64,000 nt of DNA from Stenotrophomonas maltophilia (GCF_002799155.1 NZ_NERD01000002.1:806001-870000); one strand, 5' to 3'. Positions 42,006-52,058 are shown, counted from the stretch's first letter. Made by a program: numbers and translations. Notes: generated by a model from the sequence alone, not told the origin.

Positions 42006-43451
42006 TCAACGCTGCAGTGCGCGCCGTCCCGGGGCTTCCTGCAGGTCCGCACTGGCCACCACCACGCGGTTGCGGCCGCTGCGCTTGGCCTCGTACATCG
42101 CTGCGTCGGCACGTGCCATCAGCCGCTCGTAGTCCGGATGGCCGTCATGGCCGGCCACGCCGATGCTGGCAGTCAGCGACAGAACCTGGCCGTTGGCCAA
42201 TGCCACCGGCGACTGCGCGATCTGCCGGCGCAGGCTTTCGGCGATCACCGAGGCCTGCGACTCGCTGGCCGCGACCAGCACCACCACGAATTCCTCGCCG
42301 CCATAGCGGAACAGGTAGTCACTGCCGCGGGTCAGCTGGCCTAGCAGGCCGGCGACGTGCTGCAACGCGCGGTCGCCGGCATCGTGGCCGTGGCCGTCGT
42401 TGATCGCCTTGAAGTGATCCAGGTCGAGCAGCAGCAGCGAGAACGGTGTGCGGTTGCGCGTGGCCAGTTCGATCTCACGGCGCAGCACCGTTGGCAGGAA
42501 GCGGCGGTTGAGCAGGTTGGTCAGTGCATCGCTGCCGGCATCCAGTTCACCGATGCGCTCGAACAGCAGCGTCATCAGGGTGCGGATGGCGGCCAGGTCC
42601 TCGCGGATGGCCGGCAGCACCGCCAGGCGCTGCGCCGGGGCATCGTTGCTTGCCCGCTGCAGGTTGCTGTCGATGCGGGCCATCAGCTGGCCGACCTGCC
42701 GGGTCTCGCTGCTCTCGCCGAAACTGGGGATGCCCTTGTGGGTGAACCACAGGCCGAATTCCGAGGTGGCCAGGCTGGCGCTGTCGCTGGCCTGCACATG
42801 ACCGGCCAACGCGTAGAGCAGGGCGTTCTCCCAGTCCAGCAGCAGTGCCCGCTGGCGCTCGCGCTCGGTGCCGACGTTCTGCACCAGTGAGAACAGCCGG
42901 TACGCAGCATCGGCACGGGTGGAGCGCTCGCGGGCATGGGTGTAGGCCAGGGTCATGCCTTCCATGGCGATGTCCATGATCGCGCTGAGGCAGTCGATGG
43001 CGGCGAATGCGGTAGCGCTGTCGGGCGCATCATCGCGCAGGCGCACGAACAGCTCGTGCTTGAGCACGCGCGCGCCACGGGTCACCAGATCGACCGGAAT
43101 GCCGACCCGGGCATGCACATCGCCGATCACCCGTTGCGAGGCGACAGTGGCGGCAATGCCGTTGGCATCGGTGGTCAGCAGCTGCACGAGCCAGCGCTGC
43201 ATGGCTGGCTGCAGGCGCTGCTTGACCTGGTCATGGGACAGGAAACGGCGCGCGCGCGGGTCCTGCAGCAGGACGTCATAGAAGCGCTGGGCCAGTGTGG
43301 GGGGCGCGTCGTCGGCGGCCGCGTGCAACAGCGCAGTGGCGGCGGGGCCGGCCTGTTGCAGGCAGTGCTGCCAGGCCTCGGCCAGCGGCTGGCTGGCATC
43401 GTCCAGTTGGGGTGGTTCCACGTCGATCTCTGGCTGCGTACGACAAACCAC
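42006..43451 (-). CDS. Globin-coupled diguanylate cyclase
   Basis: 481 residues from the GTG at 43451; the start is uncertain since no ATG or clear ribosome site is near, and the open frame continues far upstream. Residues ~30-170 form a sensor globin (LAQRFYDVLLQDPRARRF; the proximal His candidate is in VIGDVHARVGIP). A middle helical region follows, then GGDEF: LTNLLNRRFL, LLLDLDHFKAIND, active site RYGGEEF, with the inhibitory RxxD site (RGSD) five residues before GGEEF. Heme-bound O2 should control c-di-GMP synthesis, as in DosC/BpeGReg. No EAL domain or partner gene is adjacent. Confidence 0.88.
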   Translation of the reverse strand: MVCRTQPEIDVEPPQLDDASQPLAEAWQHCLQQAGPAATALLHAAADDAPPTLAQRFYDVLLQDPRARRFLSHDQVKQRLQPAMQRWLVQLLTTDANGIAATVASQRVIGDVHARVGIPVDLVTRGARVLKHELFVRLRDDAPDSATAFAAIDCLSAIMDIAMEGMTLAYTHARERSTRADAAYRLFSLVQNVGTERERQRALLLDWENALLYALAGHVQASDSASLATSEFGLWFTHKGIPSFGESSETRQVGQLMARIDSNLQRASNDAPAQRLAVLPAIREDLAAIRTLMTLLFERIGELDAGSDALTNLLNRRFLPTVLRREIELATRNRTPFSLLLLDLDHFKAINDGHGHDAGDRALQHVAGLLGQLTRGSDYLFRYGGEEFVVVLVAASESQASVIAESLRRQIAQSPVALANGQVLSLTASIGVAGHDGHPDYERLMARADAAMYEAKRSGRNRVVVASADLQEAPGRRALQR

Positions 43452-43571
43452 GGGTATCGGCCGCGGTGGCGTGCGGTTGATGGCAGGTAAGCCCGCCAGT
43501 TTAAGCGCGATGCAGGGTTGCACGGTGCGCGGAGCACATCGGCGGCACTGCGGCAATGAGTGAACGCATTT

Positions 43572-43587
43572 GAGAATCACTTGCATT
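43572..43587 (+). promoter_or_regulatory. Fur-box-like site upstream of the siderophore receptor
   Basis: GAGAATCACTTGCATT matches 13 of 16 bases of the GAGAATCATTATCATT-type Fur box core, 120 bases ahead of the receptor start. Iron repression is expected. Confidence 0.6.
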
Positions 43588-43707
43588 GATGGGACAATGC
43601 GCGCACGGATCGGGCCGCAGGTGACTGCGGCGACGCTCCGACTCCCCCTCGTCGTTGCCTCAAGCCCTTTGCCAGAGGCCCCGTTGCCCTGCCAGAAGGT
43701 CCAGATC

Positions 43708-45957
43708 ATGTCTCCTGCCGTTGTCCTTTCGCCGCGCCCGCTGGCGCTCGCCGTTGCCGCCCTGCTGGCGGGCAGCGCCCTGATCGCCCACGCCGAAACC
43801 GACGCCACCGATATCGACACGGTGCATGTCACTGCCTCGCAGATTGCCCGCCAGGCACTGGGTACTTCGACCATCACCGCCGAGGACATCGCCAGGCGCC
43901 CGCCGGCCAACGACATCGCCGAACTGCTGCGCACCATGCCGGGCGTCAACCTCACCGGCAACAGCGCCTCGGGCCAGTACGGCAACAACCGCCAGATCGA
44001 CCTGCGTGGCATGGGGCCGGAGAACACGCTGATCCTGGTCGATGGCAAGCGCATCGGTGCGCGGGATGCCGTGCGCATGGGCCGCAGCGGCGAACGCAAT
44101 ACGCGCGGCGATACCAACTGGGTACCGGCGGAAATGATCGAGCGCATCGAAGTGCTGCGCGGCCCTGCAGCGGCGCGCTACGGCTCCGGTGCTTCCGGCG
44201 GCGTGGTCAACATCATCACCAAGCGCCCGACCGGCGACCTGACCGGTGCGGTCGACCTGTATGGGCTGGTGCCCGAGCACAGCGCCGAAGGCGGCAGCGA
44301 GCGCGTCGGCCTGCAGCTCAGTGGGCCGATGACCGATACCCTGTCGTTCCGCCTGTACGGCAATCTCAACAAGACCGACGCCGACTCACTGGACCTCAAC
44401 CGCCAGTACGCGACCAACCCGAACGCGGTGCCGCCGGCTGGCCGCGAGGGCGTCAAGAACCGCGACGTCAACGCGTTGCTGCGCTGGGACATCACCGCCG
44501 ACCAGGTGGTGGAGTTCGAAGCCGGCACCAGCCGCCAGGGCAACATCTACGCCGGTGACCGCGCCGTCAGCACCACCGGTACCTCGACCGGAGTCGACCT
44601 GGCCGCCTTGGCCGAGGGCGAGGCGGAAACCAACCGCATGTACCGCAACACCGGCGCGATCACCCATCGCGGCCGCTGGGGGGACGTGACCTCGCGGGTA
44701 ACGGCCGCAGTGGAAGCGGTGAACAACTCGCGCATCAACGAAGGCCTGGCCGGGGGCCCGGAGGGCAGCTTCAACGGCACCGACTGGTCGACTTCGCGCC
44801 TGCGCAACTACCAGCTGGATGGCGAAGTGAGTTTCCCGACCACGCTGGGTGGGGCCGAGAACATCTGGACGCTGGGCTTTGAATACCTCGACAGCCGCCT
44901 GACCGACCCGTATTCGATGAGCCAGTCCAGCAGCAGTGGCGGCGGCATCCCGGGGCTGTCGGCCGACCGTGCGCGCGGCAAGGCCGATGCGCAGACCACC
45001 GCCGTATTCGTGGAAGACAACATCTATCTGGGCGAGCGCTGGATCGTTACCCCGGGCCTGCGCTTCGACCACCACAGCCAGTTCGGCAACAACACCAGCC
45101 CCAGCCTCAATGCGCAGTTCCGCATCAACAGCGACTGGGTGGTGAAGGGCGGCATCGCGCGTGCGTTCAAGGCGCCGAACCTGTACCAGTCGAATCCGGA
45201 CTATCTCTACTACACCCGTGGCAATGGTTGCCCGAATGCACTGCCGAGCCTCGGCGCCGGTTGCTACATGCGTGGCAACGCAGATCTGAAGGCGGAAACC
45301 AGCCTGAACAAGGAACTGGGCATCGAGTGGGCACCGCAGAGCGGCTGGCAGGCGTCGCTGACTTACTTCCACAACGACTACAAGGACAAGATCCAGGCCG
45401 GCTACGACCAGATCGGCCTGACTGCCGATGGCCGCGGCCGCATCTTCCGCTGGGAGAACGCACCCAAGGCGATCGTGCAGGGGCTTGAAGGCAACCTGGT
45501 GATCCCGCTGCTGGGCGAGCAGGGCAACCGCCTGAAGTGGAGCAACAACTTCACCTACATGGTGGAGAACGAGAACAAGAGCACCGGCCAGCCGCTGTCG
45601 GTGATTCCGAAGTACACCGTCAACACGATGCTGGACTGGCAGGCCACCGACAAGCTGTCGCTGCTGCTGACCGGCACCTTCTATGGCAAGCAGAAGCCGG
45701 CCACCACCAACATCAACAACGATCCGCGCTGCACTGGCACGTGCGACCCGTCGATCGCGCTGCAGGATCGCGGTGCGTACAACATCTGGGGCGTGAGCGC
45801 GCGCTACAAGGTGACCGAGACGGTCAGCTTCGGCTTCGGCGTCAACAACCTGGCCGACAAGCGCCTGTTCCGCGAGGCCAACAGCAGCGATGCCGGCGCG
45901 GCGACCTACAACGAGCCGGGCCGCGCGTACTGGGCCAGCCTGCGCTTCGGGTTCTGA
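43708..45957 (+). CDS. FepA-like TonB-dependent siderophore receptor
   Basis: 749 residues from the ATG at 43708. Signal peptide ending AHA-E (~residue 30), TonB-box-like DIDTVHVTAS, plug domain with GNNRQIDLRGMGPENTL and RIEVLRGPAAARYGSGASGG, then a 22-strand barrel ending in YWASLRFGF with terminal Phe. The extracellular Cys pair in GNGCPNALPSLGAGCYMRG and the WENAPKAIVQGLEG region resemble catecholate (enterobactin-type) receptors such as FepA/PfeA. It takes up ferric catecholates with TonB-ExbBD energy encoded elsewhere. A Fur-like box lies upstream and the gene appears monocistronic. Confidence 0.9.
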   Translation: MSPAVVLSPRPLALAVAALLAGSALIAHAETDATDIDTVHVTASQIARQALGTSTITAEDIARRPPANDIAELLRTMPGVNLTGNSASGQYGNNRQIDLRGMGPENTLILVDGKRIGARDAVRMGRSGERNTRGDTNWVPAEMIERIEVLRGPAAARYGSGASGGVVNIITKRPTGDLTGAVDLYGLVPEHSAEGGSERVGLQLSGPMTDTLSFRLYGNLNKTDADSLDLNRQYATNPNAVPPAGREGVKNRDVNALLRWDITADQVVEFEAGTSRQGNIYAGDRAVSTTGTSTGVDLAALAEGEAETNRMYRNTGAITHRGRWGDVTSRVTAAVEAVNNSRINEGLAGGPEGSFNGTDWSTSRLRNYQLDGEVSFPTTLGGAENIWTLGFEYLDSRLTDPYSMSQSSSSGGGIPGLSADRARGKADAQTTAVFVEDNIYLGERWIVTPGLRFDHHSQFGNNTSPSLNAQFRINSDWVVKGGIARAFKAPNLYQSNPDYLYYTRGNGCPNALPSLGAGCYMRGNADLKAETSLNKELGIEWAPQSGWQASLTYFHNDYKDKIQAGYDQIGLTADGRGRIFRWENAPKAIVQGLEGNLVIPLLGEQGNRLKWSNNFTYMVENENKSTGQPLSVIPKYTVNTMLDWQATDKLSLLLTGTFYGKQKPATTNINNDPRCTGTCDPSIALQDRGAYNIWGVSARYKVTETVSFGFGVNNLADKRLFREANSSDAGAATYNEPGRAYWASLRFGF

Positions 45958-46021
45958 CCGCACGCGGACGTCGATCCGCTGCGTTCGCCAGGCGTGGCCT
46001 GGCGCTGCCGGCCACGCTCCG

Positions 46022-46045
46022 GTAGCGCCGGGCCATGTCCGGTGA
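46022..46045 (+). repeat. SMAG-like GTAG stem-loop
   Basis: GTAG followed by cgccgggccatgtccggtg: a short ccgg...ccgg stem headed by GTAG, in the gap after the receptor gene. Confidence 0.65.
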
Positions 46046-46137
46046 GGGACCGCGTGGCCTGCAATGTTATAAACAGCGTAATAGTCTCCCCCGCCAGCAC
46101 GGCGTAGCCTGCACCGCATCGCAAAGGAGCTGTTGCC

Positions 46138-47118
46138 ATGGGCCACGACCACGATCACCTGCCATCCGAGATCCGTCACGAGAAACCCTTGTGGTGGGCA
46201 CTCGGCCTGACCTCCACCTTCCTCGTCGTGGAGGTGGTGGGCGCGTTCTGGACCAACAGCCTCGCACTGCTGTCAGACGCCGCGCACATGGCCACCGATG
46301 CGCTGGCGCTGATGATCGCGCTGGTCGCGGTGCGGCTGAGTCGGCGCCCGCCGGACGCACGCCGCACCTACGGCTATGCACGTCTGGAAGCGCTGGGCGC
46401 AATGATCAACGGCGCCATGCTGTTCGTGGTTGCCGCCTACATCCTGTGGGAGGCGGTCGGGCGCTTCCGCGAGCCGCAGGAGATCGCCTCCTCCGGCATG
46501 CTGGTGATCGCCGCCGCAGGCCTGGTCATCAACCTGATCGCGATGCGCCTTCTGCAGGCCGGCAGTGGCGAGAGCCTCAACGTGAAGGGCGCCTACCTGG
46601 AAGTGTGGGCGGACATGCTCGGCTCGGTGGCGGTGATTGCCGGCGCGTTGTTGATCAAGTGGACCGGCTGGAAGCCGATCGACCCGATCCTGGCGGTGCT
46701 GATCGGTTTGTGGGTACTGCCACGCACCTACGTGCTGATGCGTGAGGCGATCAACGTGCTGCTGGAAGGCGTGCCCAAGGGCATGGACGTGGCCAAGGTG
46801 CGCGACAGCCTGTCAGGCCACGCTGCGGTGCTGGACGTGCATGACCTGCACGTGTGGGCGCTGGCCTCCAGCACGCCGGCGCTGACCGCGCACATCGTGA
46901 TGCGCGACGGCACCGATGCCGATGCGCTGCGCCGTGAGTTGGGCGGGCGCCTGCACGATGACTTCGGCATCGAGCACGTGACACTGCAGATCGAAGCGGA
47001 CCACTGCGGCGAAGCCTGTGGTGAGCCGGCGCCGGCCAAGGGCGGCGAGCACGAGGGCCATGAAGGCCACCACCATGGCGAGGACGCGCAGGGCCATCGC
47101 GGTCACGTGCATCGTTGA
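46138..47118 (+). CDS. Cation diffusion facilitator (CzcD/ZitB-type metal exporter)
   Basis: 326 residues with AAGGAGC ten bases ahead of the ATG. His-rich ends (MGHDHDH at the N-terminus; EHEGHEGHHHGED at the C-terminus), six spans, the tetrahedral metal site in LLSDAAHMATDALAL (span 2) and EVWADMLGSVAV (span 5), and a cytosolic domain with DVHDLHVWALAS. The HxxxD plus DxxxD ligand pattern is that of zinc/cobalt/cadmium CDF antiporters. No metalloregulator gene is adjacent. Confidence 0.93.
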   Translation: MGHDHDHLPSEIRHEKPLWWALGLTSTFLVVEVVGAFWTNSLALLSDAAHMATDALALMIALVAVRLSRRPPDARRTYGYARLEALGAMINGAMLFVVAAYILWEAVGRFREPQEIASSGMLVIAAAGLVINLIAMRLLQAGSGESLNVKGAYLEVWADMLGSVAVIAGALLIKWTGWKPIDPILAVLIGLWVLPRTYVLMREAINVLLEGVPKGMDVAKVRDSLSGHAAVLDVHDLHVWALASSTPALTAHIVMRDGTDADALRRELGGRLHDDFGIEHVTLQIEADHCGEACGEPAPAKGGEHEGHEGHHHGEDAQGHRGHVHR

Positions 47119-47156
47119 TTGAAACTGAGGGCCGCGCCGGGTGGTGCCCGGCGTGG

Positions 47157-47831
47157 CTATTCGTCCCGCCGCGAGGCCAGCCGATCCGCCAGCCGGGTCG
47201 GTTCCGGCAGCCGGTACCCGCGCAGGGTGCGCTGCACCCAGTCCAGCGCGGTACCGGCACTGACCCGATGGCCGCCGGCCACGAACAGCGGCTTGCAGCG
47301 CACTTTGCTGCGCAGCACCCAGCCCAGTTGTTCATCGCCATCCAGCAGCGGCGTATGTGCACCGGCCTCGGCGCCCGGTTCGACGAACCGGCCCACCAGT
47401 TTCGACTTGGCCACGCCGATGCTTGGCAGGTTGGTGACCACGCCCAGATGCGCGGCCACGCCCAGCCTGCGCGGATGGCTGATGCCGTGGCCATCGACGA
47501 ACACCAGGTCCGGCGTGCGCGGCAGCAGCGCCAGCGCGGCCAACAGCGCTGGCAACTCGCGGAAGCTGAGCAGGCCGGGGATGTAGGGCATCACCGTGGC
47601 GATGCGCGCGACTTCCTGAGCCACGGGCCGCAGCGTCTTCGCATCCAGCAGCACTGCCGCGGCACGGGTGACGGCGCCATTGTCCTCAAAGCCAACATCC
47701 AGCCCGGCCAGCCAGCGCACGTTGCGTGGCAGCCGGTCCTGGCGCTCCACGCGGCCAGCCAGCTGGATCTGCTGCGCGCGGGCAGCGGCGACGCTGCCTT
47801 CCCAGCGCCCGGGGTCGATCACCGTATTCAT
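47157..47831 (-). CDS. nfi: Endonuclease V (deoxyinosine 3' endonuclease)
   Basis: 224 residues. Catalytic Asp in [13 protein letters not shown] (~43), substrate-wedge/glutamate motif [14 protein letters not shown] (~87), Asp in [16 protein letters not shown] (~110), and [11 protein letters not shown]. The family catalytic set D-E-D is intact. It nicks DNA near hypoxanthine from adenine deamination. Convergent with the metal exporter and divergent from gpmA, so it has its own promoter in the ~95-base gap. Confidence 0.94.
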   Translation of the reverse strand: MNTVIDPGRWEGSVAAARAQQIQLAGRVERQDRLPRNVRWLAGLDVGFEDNGAVTRAAAVLLDAKTLRPVAQEVARIATVMPYIPGLLSFRELPALLAALALLPRTPDLVFVDGHGISHPRRLGVAAHLGVVTNLPSIGVAKSKLVGRFVEPGAEAGAHTPLLDGDEQLGWVLRSKVRCKPLFVAGGHRVSAGTALDWVQRTLRGYRLPEPTRLADRLASRRDE

Positions 47832-47925
47832 TGGTCACAGCATCGCATGCGCGGTGCCACGGCCCGGTGAGCGGCGGCCGGGGCTACAATGGCAGCCTGC
47901 CTTTCCTCGCGTTGGAGACCCTGCA

Positions 47926-48675
47926 GTGACCCGTAAACTCGTACTGTTGCGCCATGGCCAGAGCCAGTGGAACCTGGACAACCGCTTCACCGGCTGGGTC
48001 GATGTCGACCTGACCGAGCAGGGGCGCCGGGAAGCGGCCGCCGCCGGTCGGCTGATGCGCGAGGAAGGCCTGCAGTTCGACATCGCCCACACCTCGGTGC
48101 TCAAGCGCGCCATCCACACCCTGCAGGGTGCGCTGGCCGAGCTGGAGCAGGACTGGCTGCCGGTGAACAAGTCCTGGCGCCTCAATGAACGCCATTACGG
48201 TGGCCTGCAGGGCCTGGACAAGGCCGAGACCGCTGCCAAGCATGGCGAGGAGCAGGTCAAGGTGTGGCGCCGTTCGTACGACATCCCGCCGCCGCCGATG
48301 GATCTGGAAGATCCGGGCCACCCGATCCATGACCGTCGCTACGCCGGCCTGGACCGCAACGCGCTGCCGGGTACCGAGTCGCTGGCGACCACGCTGGACC
48401 GCGTGCTGCCGTACTGGCACGACGCCATCGCGCCGCAGCTGAAGGACGGCAAGACCGTGCTGGTCACGGCCCACGGCAACTCGCTGCGCGCGCTGTACAA
48501 GTACCTCAACAACGTCTCGCGCGAGGAAATCCTCGAGCTGAACATTCCGACCGGCATCCCGCTGCTGTTCGAGCTGAACGACGATCTGACCGTGCAGTCG
48601 TTCCGCTACCTGGGTGATCCGGAAGCGGCGCGCAAGGCCGCTGAAGCCGTGGCCAACCAGGGCAAGGCGAAATAA
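47926..48675 (+). CDS. gpmA: 2,3-bisphosphoglycerate-dependent phosphoglycerate mutase
   Basis: 249 residues from a GTG at 47926 with GGAG nine bases ahead. The catalytic motif [10 protein letters not shown] holds the phosphorylated His near residue 9; Arg/Glu residues in [12 protein letters not shown] and [11 protein letters not shown], and the second His in [15 protein letters not shown], are intact. Length matches E. coli GpmA. It interconverts 3- and 2-phosphoglycerate in glycolysis. A strong terminator follows. Confidence 0.96.
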   Translation: MTRKLVLLRHGQSQWNLDNRFTGWVDVDLTEQGRREAAAAGRLMREEGLQFDIAHTSVLKRAIHTLQGALAELEQDWLPVNKSWRLNERHYGGLQGLDKAETAAKHGEEQVKVWRRSYDIPPPPMDLEDPGHPIHDRRYAGLDRNALPGTESLATTLDRVLPYWHDAIAPQLKDGKTVLVTAHGNSLRALYKYLNNVSREEILELNIPTGIPLLFELNDDLTVQSFRYLGDPEAARKAAEAVANQGKAK

Positions 48676-48683
48676 AGAAGCAG

Positions 48684-48707
48684 AAGGCCGGCGCAAGCCG
48701 GCCTTTT
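48684..48707 (+). terminator. Intrinsic terminator after gpmA
   Basis: aaggccggc-gcaa-gccggcctt stem of nine pairs followed by TT-rich sequence, nine bases after the gpmA stop. Confidence 0.9.
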
Positions 48708-48709
48708 CT

Positions 48710-49735
48710 TTACTTGGATCGCTGCTCATTGGAATCGGAGTTTGGGCCGGTGGGCTTCTGCTCCTGGAGGTCGAGAAGGAAGGCCGCTGCTGAGATAGGG
48801 GGAGGGGAGGCCAATCCATAGAGCCATTTCGAGGCTTTCAAGTACGTTCCGATCCCGAGAGCATCAATGACCACATCGAGAAAAACTGAGGCCAGCCCTC
48901 GAACCACACGGGCTTGGTCGGCCTGACCCCTGATTGCCCTTGTCGTGGCATCGCGAATTTCGGCGGTCACATCAAGGTAGCTTCTCGCCGCATCCTCAAT
49001 GTTCTTGTTCGCGATGTAACCGCGGAATTGCTTGGTGTAATCACTTGTGGCAATGCGATCAAAAATGACCGGGTCAGGTCCCTGAAATGACACGCAGTTG
49101 TCGACCATTGCATTGATTACAAAGCTTCCGGTCCTGTCCCTGGTGTTTTTGTCCCGGGTTGGATGGAACTGTGTTGGGAATCGTTTGGCAAAAAGAGCCT
49201 GCGAGAAGGAGTTCAATGAGAGCGTGGTAGGGAGTGATTTCTCAAGCGCCTTGTGAACTGCGATATCAGTTGCAAGGGTGGCGGGTGAGTTGGAGTTGGC
49301 AATGCAATGGACGCCAAGAATGTCAAGCGAGCGCGTGTGATTGTCGATTCTTCGGCCTTCAGAATCCCACCAGTATGCTCCGGCATGTTCTGCTTTCGGC
49401 CAATATTCTTCAAAGTTCCGACGGATCACCTCGCGCATGCCGTCGTCCCCGTAGTCCGGGGGGAGTTTCAGTGCGCTCCTTACGTTGTCCTGGACATGAG
49501 TGGGCTGCCTGTCGATTTCCCGGTCCAGATAGCGGATGCTTGGATGGCCGCGCAGGGATTGCGGGCAGAGGCTTTCGCAAAGGAACCAGATTTCGTCATA
49601 GAACACTGTTAGCGCCAACGAATTTTCAAGGATCGGATTCGGAGCGCCTACGCCATCATTCCTTGTCTGGTTCGCTGGATTCTGATAATCGTAGAACGTT
49701 GGGCCGCTGAGGCCGATGAATATCCTGGACGTCAT
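48710..49735 (-). CDS. Hypothetical protein of an unrecognised family (low GC)
   Basis: 341 residues from an ATG preceded by AGGAGGG at ideal spacing, so it is a genuine gene. GC is visibly lower than in both neighbours, and it sits between core genes, so it was probably acquired. N-terminus: SRIFIGLSGPTFYDYQNPA, with LALTVFYDEIWFLCESLCP next; a middle helical region with REVIRRNFEEYWPKAEH; a C-terminal hydrophobic helical region (VVRGLASVFLDVVIDALGIG). No signal peptide or catalytic motif that I recognise. The early hydrophobic strand with GLSGP and FYDEIWFL could suit a nucleotide- or phosphate-handling fold, but that is only a guess. Convergent with gpmA and ending just past its terminator. 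Confidence 0.8.
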   Translation of the reverse strand: MTSRIFIGLSGPTFYDYQNPANQTRNDGVGAPNPILENSLALTVFYDEIWFLCESLCPQSLRGHPSIRYLDREIDRQPTHVQDNVRSALKLPPDYGDDGMREVIRRNFEEYWPKAEHAGAYWWDSEGRRIDNHTRSLDILGVHCIANSNSPATLATDIAVHKALEKSLPTTLSLNSFSQALFAKRFPTQFHPTRDKNTRDRTGSFVINAMVDNCVSFQGPDPVIFDRIATSDYTKQFRGYIANKNIEDAARSYLDVTAEIRDATTRAIRGQADQARVVRGLASVFLDVVIDALGIGTYLKASKWLYGLASPPPISAAAFLLDLQEQKPTGPNSDSNEQRSK

Positions 49736-49937
49736 TATTGCCCTCCTAGCAGGCTAACCGCGTGGCATGTTGGTGGCAGCAGTTGTATTGAATCTGCAGC
49801 TCCTGCAATTTGCACAAGGCGGCCCTCTGCGGTCAATGCGCTGGCTGGCGATGGGGGCCGGGGTTGAGTGTGACCTTTGGCGGTCCCCGTCCGCCTTGTC
49901 TGGGGCTACCCTGTGAAATTACCCGCAGGAGAGCCTC

Positions 49938-52031
49938 ATGAACGTCCGCAACCTGGTCCCGCTGGGCCTGACCATCGCCATCGCTGCCTCGCTGGCGGCC
50001 TGTGGCAAGAATGAAACCGCGCCGGCGGCCAGCGCCGACGCCAAGCCGGCCTTCGACCTGTCGCAGATCAAGACGCCGCTGATCTCGCTCAGCAGCGCCG
50101 ATCTGGATCCGGCCATTTCGGCCTGTACCGACCTCAATGGCTTCGTCAACAGCAAGTGGCTGAAGGCCAACCCGGTGCCGGGCGACCAGACCACCTGGGG
50201 CAGCTTCGAGATCCTGCGCGAGCGCTCGCTGGAAGTGCAGCACGCGCTGGTGCAGCAGGCTGCGGCCAGCCAGGCCAAGGCCGGCTCGGTGGAAGCCAAG
50301 ATCGGTGACATCTGGAAGACCGGCAACGATGAAGCCAAGATCGAAGCCGCCGGCCTCGCTCCGCTGCAGCCGCAGCTGGACAAGATCACTGCGCTGAACG
50401 ATACCGCCGCCATCACCCAGTACCTGCGCGACAGCCAGGCCGAGGGCAAGGGCGTGCTCTTCTCGCTGTTCGCCAATGCCGATTACAAGGATTCGGCCAA
50501 CGTCATCGCCTACGTCGGCCAGGGCGGTCTCGGCCTGCCGGAGAAGGGCTACTACTTTGACGACGCCCAGGCCAAGATCCGCGACGCCTACGTGGCCTAC
50601 ATCGCACAGGTGCTGACCCTGTCCGGCGTGGACGCGGCGCAGGCCGCCGAGCAGGCCAAGGCCGTGATGGCCTTCGAAACCCGCCTGGCCAAGGCCTCGA
50701 TGTCGCGCATCGAGATGCGTGACCCGGCCAAGCGCTACAACCCGCTCAGCGCGGCCGACGCCGACAAGCTGACCCCGAACTTCAGCTGGACCGCGCTGTT
50801 CGACACCCTGAAGGTGCCGGCCGCGCAGAAGTTCTCGCTGGCACAGCCGGGCTTCTTCGGTGAAATGGACAAGATGCTGGCTGACGTGCCGGCTGCCACG
50901 TGGCAGGCCTACCTGCGCTTCCACACCATCGACGACGCCTCGCCGTACCTGAGCAGCCAGTTCGAGAAGGCCAACTTCGATTTCTATGGCACCACCCTGC
51001 GTGGCCAGAAGGAAATGCAGCCGCGCTGGAAGCGCGTGCTGGAGTCGGTCAACGGTGGCATGGGTGAGGCCCTGGGCCAGCTGTACGTCGACGCCGTGTT
51101 CCCGGCCGAATCCAAGGTGGCCATGCAGCACCTGGTGGAGAACCTCTCGGTGGCGCTGAAGGCGCGCCTGGAGCAGCTGCCGTGGATGGGCGAAGAAACC
51201 AAGAAGAAGGCGCTGGAAAAGTGGGCCAGCTTCACCCCGAAGATCGGTTACCCGGACAAGTGGCGTGACTGGGCAGGCCTGCAGACCAACGGCGACAGCT
51301 ACCTGGGCAACATGCAGGCGGCGCGTGCGTTCAACTACCGCTACATGCTGGACAAGATCGGCAAGCCGGTGGACAAGACCGAGTGGGGCATGACCCCGCA
51401 GACCGTCAACGCGTACTACAACGCCACCAAGAACGAGATCGTGTTCCCGGCGGCAATCCTGCAGGCGCCGTTCTTCGACGCCAAAGCCGATCCGGCGCTG
51501 AACTACGGCGGCATCGGTGCGGTCATCGGCCACGAGATGATGCACGGCTACGACGACTCGGGCAGCCAGTTCGCCGCCAACGGCAACTTCGACAACTGGT
51601 GGACCGACGCCGACCGCAAGGCTTTCACCGAGCGTACCGACCAGCTGGTCGCGCAGTTCGACGGCTATGAATCGGTGCCGGGCGTGTTCGTGAAGGGCAA
51701 GCTGACCCTGGGCGAGAACATCGGCGACCTGGGTGGCCTGACCGTGGCCTACGATGCGCTGCAGATGGCGCTGAAGGAAGATCCGAAGGCGAATGTCGAA
51801 GTCGATGGCCACAGCCAGGACCAGCGCTTCTTCATGAACTGGGCCACCGTGTGGCGCCGCAACTTCACCGATGGTGAGCTGCGCGTCCGCCTGAACACCG
51901 ACCCACATGCGCCGGCCAACTTCCGTGCCAACGGCGCGCCGTCGAACATGCCGTCCTATGCCGCTGCGTTCCAGTGCAAGGCCGGCGACGCGATGGTGCG
52001 CGCCGACGACAAGCGCGTGGTGATCTGGTAA
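49938..52031 (+). CDS. M13-family zinc metallopeptidase lipoprotein (PepO/neprilysin-like)
   Basis: 697 residues. Lipobox LAAC at residues ~18-21 (with CGKN after it), the first M13 domain (CTDLNGFVNSKWLKANPVPG), and the catalytic domain with zinc motif VIGHEMMHGYDDSG (HExxH), the third-ligand motif GENIGDLGGL and the substrate motif NAYYNATKNEIVFPA. The C-terminus FRANGAPSNMPSYAAAFQC..MVRADDKRVVIW is typical, including the near-terminal W. It degrades short peptides, likely in the periplasm. Monocistronic, with a good terminator. Confidence 0.94.
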   Translation: MNVRNLVPLGLTIAIAASLAACGKNETAPAASADAKPAFDLSQIKTPLISLSSADLDPAISACTDLNGFVNSKWLKANPVPGDQTTWGSFEILRERSLEVQHALVQQAAASQAKAGSVEAKIGDIWKTGNDEAKIEAAGLAPLQPQLDKITALNDTAAITQYLRDSQAEGKGVLFSLFANADYKDSANVIAYVGQGGLGLPEKGYYFDDAQAKIRDAYVAYIAQVLTLSGVDAAQAAEQAKAVMAFETRLAKASMSRIEMRDPAKRYNPLSAADADKLTPNFSWTALFDTLKVPAAQKFSLAQPGFFGEMDKMLADVPAATWQAYLRFHTIDDASPYLSSQFEKANFDFYGTTLRGQKEMQPRWKRVLESVNGGMGEALGQLYVDAVFPAESKVAMQHLVENLSVALKARLEQLPWMGEETKKKALEKWASFTPKIGYPDKWRDWAGLQTNGDSYLGNMQAARAFNYRYMLDKIGKPVDKTEWGMTPQTVNAYYNATKNEIVFPAAILQAPFFDAKADPALNYGGIGAVIGHEMMHGYDDSGSQFAANGNFDNWWTDADRKAFTERTDQLVAQFDGYESVPGVFVKGKLTLGENIGDLGGLTVAYDALQMALKEDPKANVEVDGHSQDQRFFMNWATVWRRNFTDGELRVRLNTDPHAPANFRANGAPSNMPSYAAAFQCKAGDAMVRADDKRVVIW

Positions 52032-52058
52032 TCGATCGCACGTAATGCGTGATGCAGA

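Noticed and set aside
43452-44147. N-terminal extension of the globin-coupled cyclase through the receptor gene
   Set aside because: The open frame lies antisense to the receptor's signal and plug region and lacks any domain; the globin begins close to the chosen GTG.
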